This document shows positions 60,036 to 64,000 of a stretch of DNA of 64,000 nucleotides, one piece after another. Location: assembly GCA_022647565.1 (NCBI GenBank), contig JALCLA010000001.1, positions 372,001-436,000 of the forward strand, written 5' to 3'. This DNA is from Chiayiivirga sp. (GTDB lineage: Bacteria; Pseudomonadota; Gammaproteobacteria; Xanthomonadales; Xanthomonadaceae). Below the pieces are notes generated by a model. The model searched no databases and was not told where the DNA came from. It saw only the letters and a list, made by a program, of their open reading frames with translations. Numbering within the stretch: position 1 is the stretch's first letter; each line of letters begins with the position of its first letter. Made by a program: the position numbers and the translations under genes.

Positions 60036-61028
60036 ATGCGCTCATTGCTCCGCGTTCTGCCCCTTGCTGCACTGTTCACGGCCGCCTCGCTCCACGCGGC
60101 ACCGCCGCCGCCCTCGGCAGAGGAGCGAGCCGCCTTCGTCGCCGAAGTGAGCCGCGAGCACGGCATCGACGCCGCCGCGATCGAAGCCATGCTCGGTGCG
60201 GCGAAGTATCAGCAAAGCATCATCGACGCGATCACGCGCCCCGCCGAAGCCAAGCCGTGGAAGGCCTATCGGCCGATCTTCATGACCCCGCAGCGCATTG
60301 CCGACGGTCGCGCCTTCCTGGCGCAGCATCGCGCCGCGCTGGAGAAGGTCGAGGCCGACACCGGCGTGCCCAAGGAAATCGTGGTCGCGATCCTCGGCGT
60401 GGAAACCAGCTACGGCCGCATCACCGGCAGTTACCGCGTGCTGGATGCACTCTACACCCTGGCCTTCCACTATCCCAAGCGCGCGCCGTTCTTCCGCAGC
60501 GAGTTGATGCACGTGTTCCCGCTGGCGCGCGACGAGGCGCTGGATCTGTCCGCGATCAAGGGCAGCTATGCCGGCGCCATGGGCTGGGGCCAGTTCATGC
60601 CATCGAGCTATCGCGCCTATGCCAGAGACGGCGACGGTGACGGCAGGCGCGATCTGTTCGGTTCCCTGCCGGACGTGTTCGCGTCGGTCGCGAACTACTT
60701 CGTGGCGCATGGCTGGCAGCGCGGCGAGCCGGTGATCGTGCCAGCCGTGCGCGCCGGCGACGCCACGCCATTCAAGCCCGAGTCGCTGGAACCCGCATTC
60801 ACCCTGCCCGAATTGGGCGAACGCGGCTATCGACCGCGCGTCGCGGTGGGGCATGCGGCCAAGGCGACGCTGGTGACGCTGGACGGCGCGCAGGGCGAGG
60901 AAGACTGGATCGCGTTCAAGAACTTCTACGTGATCTCGCGCTACAACCGCTCGCCGCTGTATTCGCTCGCGGTGTACCAGCTCTCGCAGGCCATTGCCGA
61001 ACCCGCGCCCGCCGCCGCGGCGCCTTGA
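60036..61028 (+). CDS. mltB: Lytic murein transglycosylase B
   Basis: A 330-residue exported glycosidase with a signal peptide (MRSLLRVLPLAALFTAASLHA). The catalytic Glu123 is in ILGVETSYGRITGSYRVLDALYTLAFHYPKRAPFF, followed by SYAGAMGWGQFMPSSYRAYARDGDGDGRRDLF and a C-terminal EDWIAFKNFYVISRYNRSPLYSLAVYQLSQAI. It cleaves peptidoglycan between MurNAc and GlcNAc to give 1,6-anhydroMurNAc ends. There is no lipobox Cys, unlike E. coli MltB, so a soluble periplasmic form is expected. Its stop overlaps the rlpA start by one base (TGATG), showing coupled translation. Confidence 0.95.
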   Translation: MRSLLRVLPLAALFTAASLHAAPPPPSAEERAAFVAEVSREHGIDAAAIEAMLGAAKYQQSIIDAITRPAEAKPWKAYRPIFMTPQRIADGRAFLAQHRAALEKVEADTGVPKEIVVAILGVETSYGRITGSYRVLDALYTLAFHYPKRAPFFRSELMHVFPLARDEALDLSAIKGSYAGAMGWGQFMPSSYRAYARDGDGDGRRDLFGSLPDVFASVANYFVAHGWQRGEPVIVPAVRAGDATPFKPESLEPAFTLPELGERGYRPRVAVGHAAKATLVTLDGAQGEEDWIAFKNFYVISRYNRSPLYSLAVYQLSQAIAEPAPAAAAP

Positions 61029-62068
61029 TGTTTCGCGCTTCACTCCCGTGGTTGCTGCTGCTCGCCGTGCTGGCGAGCGGGTGCACACCCAAGGCGGTGA
61101 AGCCTCCCCCGGCGCCAGCCGATCCCGCCGGCGCCGCCGCGCCACGCGACAGCGGCACGGCGATCCGCCGCGCCCGCCCCGACCTGCCCGGCGAGTACAC
61201 CGCCGGCGGCCTGTACAAGCCGGGAGTTGCCGACAGCGGCCCCGCGGTGCCGCCGGACATCAGCGCGTTGAAGGAACCGGTGCCGCACGAGGAGCCGCGC
61301 GCGCGCTACGGCAATCGCTCGCCCTACACCGTGCTGGGGCGCAGCTATCACGTGATGGACAGTGCACGCGGTTATTCCGAACGCGGCACGGCCTCGTGGT
61401 ATGGCGAGAAGTTCCATGGCCGGGCCACGTCCAGCCTGGAGCCATACGACATGTATGCCTTCAGCGCCGCGCACAAGACCTTGCCGCTGCCCACCTACGT
61501 GCGTGTCACCAACCGCGAGAACGGCCGCAGCGTGGTGGTGCGGGTGAATGACCGTGGCCCGTTTCATGCCGGTCGCATCATCGATCTTTCCTACGCCGCC
61601 GCCATCAAGCTGGGCATGCACGTCAAGGGTACGGCCTCGGTCGAGGTGCACGCGTTGACGCCGGGCGAGGCGGAACCCGCGCTCGCCTCGCAACCGCCGA
61701 TGCGACGCGATCACGCGCCCCGCGTGCCGAGCGCCGGGGCGCGGCGCGTGGCGCAAGCCGCATCCGGAAGTGCGAGTGCGCGATCCGCAGACGCGCCCGT
61801 CAAGCCGACGGGGCATGGCGCTTCGGAAAGCTCCGCGCAGACGTGGCTGCAGGTCGGCAGCTTCGGCAACAAGGACAATGCCGAGCGCCTCGCCGATCGG
61901 CTGGAAAGCGCCGATCTGGATGACGTCGACATCCAGCGCGCCCGGGTCGGTGGCGGCAAGGTCTGGCGCGTGCGCATCGGACCGCTGGCGGGACGCGAGG
62001 CCGCCGACCGGATCGCGGCGCGGGTGCGCGCGCTCGGGCTGGGGCAGCCGACCGTGGTCGCGGAGTAG
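61028..62068 (+). CDS. rlpA: Septal ring lytic transglycosylase RlpA
   Basis: A 346-residue lipoprotein (lipobox LASGC in LLLLAVLASGCTPK). The double-psi beta-barrel domain (about 115-205) contains GTASWYGEKFHGRATSSLEPYDMYAFSAAHKTLPLPTYVRVTNRENGRSVVVRVNDRGPFHAGRIIDLSYAAAIKLG, with the conserved His and Asp of RlpA. A variable Ala/Arg linker follows, then a C-terminal SPOR domain (about 270-345: TWLQVGSFGNKDNAERLADRLESAD) that targets denuded peptidoglycan at the division site. It acts on glycan lacking stem peptides. It is coupled to mltB and upstream of dacC, as in Pseudomonas. Confidence 0.95.
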   Translation: MFRASLPWLLLLAVLASGCTPKAVKPPPAPADPAGAAAPRDSGTAIRRARPDLPGEYTAGGLYKPGVADSGPAVPPDISALKEPVPHEEPRARYGNRSPYTVLGRSYHVMDSARGYSERGTASWYGEKFHGRATSSLEPYDMYAFSAAHKTLPLPTYVRVTNRENGRSVVVRVNDRGPFHAGRIIDLSYAAAIKLGMHVKGTASVEVHALTPGEAEPALASQPPMRRDHAPRVPSAGARRVAQAASGSASARSADAPVKPTGHGASESSAQTWLQVGSFGNKDNAERLADRLESADLDDVDIQRARVGGGKVWRVRIGPLAGREAADRIAARVRALGLGQPTVVAE

Positions 62069-62206
62069 GACGAGTCGCCTCGCCCGATCGCGGCCCGGAA
62101 CCGAACCCGTTTAGCAACCCGTTCACCTCGGTGCTGCCATGCTTGCGGCCCGGGCCTGACCGATCTTCCTTTCACCTTGTTGCTCGTTCGTGGAGTGCGA
62201 TTGCCG

Positions 62207-63409
62207 ATGAATTTCCGTGTCCTGTCCCTTGCCCTGCTGCTGAGTGCCACCGCTGTTGCGCAGGTGCCCACGCCCGAGCTTCCCAAGCCCGCGCCGGTTC
62301 CGGTGCCGACGGCGGCGCAGATGCCCACGCCACCGCCTCCGGCGATGCAGGCCACGGCCTGGTTGCTGATGGATGACGCCACAGGCCAGGTGCTGGCCGG
62401 CGACAACATCGACGCGCGGGTCGAGCCGGCCAGCATCACCAAGGTAATGACGTCCTACGTGGTTGCTGCCGAGATCGCGAACGGCAAGCTCAAGCCCGAT
62501 GACGAAGTCACCATCAGCGAGAACGCGTGGCGCGGCGGTGGTGGCGGCACCGACGGCTCCACCAGCTTCCTGCCGCTCGGCTCCAAGGTGAAGCTGGGTG
62601 ACCTGCTGCACGGCATGATCATCCAGTCCGGCAACGATGCCTCGATCGCCCTGGCCGAGCACGTGGCCGGCAGCGAGGATGCATTCGCGGCGCTGATGAA
62701 CGCCCATGCGCAGCGCCTCGGCCTCAGCGGCACGCATTTCGTCAACGCGCACGGCCTCTCGGCGCCCGAGCACTACACCACGGCGCACGACATCGCGCGC
62801 CTGTCGCGCGCATTGATCCACGACTTCCCGCAGGACTACGCGCTGTACTCGCAGAAAGAACTCACCATCAACGGCATCCGCCAATACAACCGCAACACCC
62901 TGCTGTGGAAGGACGAGAGCGTGGACGGCATCAAGACCGGCCATCATTCCGGTGCCGGTTACTGCCTTGCGGCCTCGGCCAAGCGCGGCGACCAACGCCT
63001 GATCAGCGTGCTGATGGGATCGAGCGGCGAGAAGCAGCGCGCCGACGACAGCTACGCCTTGCTCAACTGGGGCTTTCGCTTCTTCGAAACGCACAAGGTC
63101 TACGACGCCAACACGCCGGTGGCGCAGCCGGCCTTGTGGAAGGGCGAGAGCGCCGCGCTTGATCTGGGCTTGAGCGAAGCCTTGCTCGTCACCGTGCCGC
63201 GCGGCAAATACGATCAACTCAAGGCCGCGATGGATGTCCCCAGGGAACTGGTCGCGCCCTACACCAAGGGCCAGCAAGTCGGAACCCTGCGCCTGTCCCT
63301 CGACGACAAGCTCATCGCCGAACGCCCCTTGGTCGCCCTCGCCGACGCTCCGGAAGGCGGCTTCTTCAAACGCATCAGCGATGGCTTCTGGATGTGGTGG
63401 GGTGAGTAA
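62207..63409 (+). CDS. dacC: D-alanyl-D-alanine carboxypeptidase (class C low-molecular-mass PBP)
   Basis: A 400-residue PBP5/6-type enzyme with a signal peptide (MNFRVLSLALLLSATAVA) and a Pro/Val-rich linker before the catalytic domain. The active site is Ser76-Ile-Thr-Lys79 (PASITKVMTSYV), Ser141-Gly-Asn143 (IIQSGNDASIALAEHVAG) and Lys243-Thr-Gly245 (GIKTGHHSGAGYCL). A C-terminal beta domain (about 285-380) and an amphipathic end helix (GFFKRISDGFWMWWGE) anchor it to the inner membrane. It trims pentapeptides in peptidoglycan. It completes the mltB-rlpA-dacC cluster; DUF493/lipB, usually next, are not in the window. Confidence 0.96.
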   Translation: MNFRVLSLALLLSATAVAQVPTPELPKPAPVPVPTAAQMPTPPPPAMQATAWLLMDDATGQVLAGDNIDARVEPASITKVMTSYVVAAEIANGKLKPDDEVTISENAWRGGGGGTDGSTSFLPLGSKVKLGDLLHGMIIQSGNDASIALAEHVAGSEDAFAALMNAHAQRLGLSGTHFVNAHGLSAPEHYTTAHDIARLSRALIHDFPQDYALYSQKELTINGIRQYNRNTLLWKDESVDGIKTGHHSGAGYCLAASAKRGDQRLISVLMGSSGEKQRADDSYALLNWGFRFFETHKVYDANTPVAQPALWKGESAALDLGLSEALLVTVPRGKYDQLKAAMDVPRELVAPYTKGQQVGTLRLSLDDKLIAERPLVALADAPEGGFFKRISDGFWMWWGE

Positions 63410-63452
63410 ACACCGTTGGCGTCCTGCTGATCTTGCGTTTCGTCACCCCAGT

Positions 63453-63474
63453 CCTTCGACAAGCTCAGGACACG
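63453..63474 (+). repeat. Single copy of the 22-bp dispersed repeat
   Basis: CCTTCGACAAGCTCAGGACA (63453-63472, continuing to 63474) is the same unit found twice in uvrD. It lies between dacC and the RusA-like gene. In 63410-63628 I see no other convincing gene; a 37-codon frame from 63537 is uncertain. Confidence 0.75.
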
Positions 63475-63628
63475 TCGGCCTGTGGCAGAGCGGGGTCCAA
63501 CTTGATCTCGTTGATTCAAGACGACGCAAATTCAAGATGGATGACCCGCTTTTGGCTGTTGTAGAGCAGCTCCAGCTTTCGCTGGAAAGACGACTTCATC
63601 AGGATTCCCATAGGCCACACGGCAGACC

Positions 63629-64000
63629 ATGTCGTACATCAACCATCTGATCAAAGGCGTCCCGTACAGCCACAACAAGGTCCGCGGAAGCCTCGGCGCT
63701 GCTGATCAATGGTCGCAGCAAGTCAGGCTGCAGTCCGCTTCTTTGCCTCGCGTCAAGGAGGCATGCGCGCTCAGGGTTACCTTCCTGCTACCACCGGACA
63801 AGTTTCCGGCAGACTTTCCTCATGGGCCTGACTTGGACAATCTGCTCAAGCGGTTCATGGACGCGCTCAATGACACAGTCTTTGCTGATACTCCCGGCAA
63901 AGACTCGTGCGTTGTCATGCTCACGGCAATGAAGACCAGGGTTGCATCGTACGCCGATGCTGGCGCACACCTTGAAGTTCTCCCCGTAAGCGTCGCCTGA
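63629..64000 (+). CDS. RusA-like Holliday junction resolvase family protein
   Basis: A 123-residue protein with the acidic signature GPDLDNLLKRFMDALNDTVFAD (Asp68, Asp70, Lys74, Asp78), the core of the RusA family of phage/prophage resolvases. The downstream metal-site segment reads DTPGKDSCVVMLTAMK, less typical than the usual VWxDDxQV, so activity is uncertain. It starts MSYINHLIKGVPYSHNK. The gene and its upstream sequence are less GC-rich than the cell-wall genes before it, and it occupies the place where DUF493-lipB is expected. It is likely an acquired gene, perhaps the edge of a prophage or other element continuing beyond the window. Confidence 0.6.
   Translation: MSYINHLIKGVPYSHNKVRGSLGAADQWSQQVRLQSASLPRVKEACALRVTFLLPPDKFPADFPHGPDLDNLLKRFMDALNDTVFADTPGKDSCVVMLTAMKTRVASYADAGAHLEVLPVSVA

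Noticed and set aside
63537..63650. A 37-codon frame before the RusA-like gene
   Set aside because: It has a weak ribosome site, overlaps the next gene and shows no recognisable motif. It remains possible but is not supported enough to list.

Overview
The window reads as a chromosomal segment of a high-GC gammaproteobacterium of the Lysobacterales (Xanthomonadales) type, probably environmental. The evidence is the gene set (polA next to a DUF2782 gene and a C-rich small RNA, algR-hemC, aroE-hemB, mltB-rlpA-dacC, a CvaB/RaxB-type exporter), the codon bias, secreted proteins ending in an ..FRNGFE.. tail, and abundant small palindromic repeats. No rRNA, tRNA, CRISPR array, complete insertion sequence or prophage was seen.

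Layout. 1-4.9 kb: the end of pepP, a leftward SDR/unknown/GST group, and a rightward SDR/saccharopine-dehydrogenase-like pair plus a YqhA-family membrane protein. 4.9-7.1 kb: two secreted proteins of unknown role. 7.3-11.6 kb: uvrD, carrying an in-frame repeat insertion, converges through a shared terminator on a transmembrane Ser/Thr kinase. 11.7-17.2 kb: the most distinctive region, a leftward peptide-export operon. In transcription order it holds a membrane-fusion protein, a micro-ORF, double-glycine peptide A, a micro-ORF, double-glycine-type peptide B, two tiny membrane proteins (candidate immunity proteins) and a peptidase-containing ABC transporter. A divergent XRE regulator and two perfect palindromes lie at its head. 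17.3-24 kb: a TRAP transporter split into dctP on one side and dctQM on the other, around a secreted beta-propeller and a CadC/TolB-like membrane regulator. 24-27.6 kb: DUF2782, polA, then a structured C-rich-loop small RNA behind a sigma-E-like promoter.

27.7-47.4 kb is mostly housekeeping: a DUF885 lipoprotein, xth, a glycosyltransferase, an SGNH hydrolase, oligopeptidase A, a patatin/cNMP phospholipase, an aldehyde dehydrogenase, an ECF sigma factor with a membrane partner, an acyltransferase, a gamma-carbonic anhydrase, aroE, hemB, an esterase, algR and hemC. 47.4-55.2 kb: a DUF481 outer-membrane protein, then a leftward five-gene operon for a cytoplasmic-facing molybdoenzyme, best read as a SoeABC-like sulfite dehydrogenase with an SLC13 permease and a YbjQ protein inserted. 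The Mo subunit carries about 75 residues made from five copies of a palindromic repeat. 55.3-59.8 kb: a PagL-like protein, a four-copy 226-bp tandem repeat that runs into the 3' end of a one-TM protein gene, a DUF6498-like protein, a WYL regulator, a small membrane protein and a 166-bp MITE. 60-63.4 kb: the peptidoglycan cluster mltB-rlpA-dacC. The window ends in a less GC-rich patch with a RusA-like gene.

The main functional modules are peptide export with probable self-immunity, TRAP uptake of a 2-oxo/hydroxy acid, sulfite oxidation to the quinone pool, early tetrapyrrole synthesis and cell-wall remodelling. Starts were chosen from Shine-Dalgarno spacing, signal peptides, family lengths and stop-start overlaps. 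Functions are inferred from motifs read by eye, without database searches.
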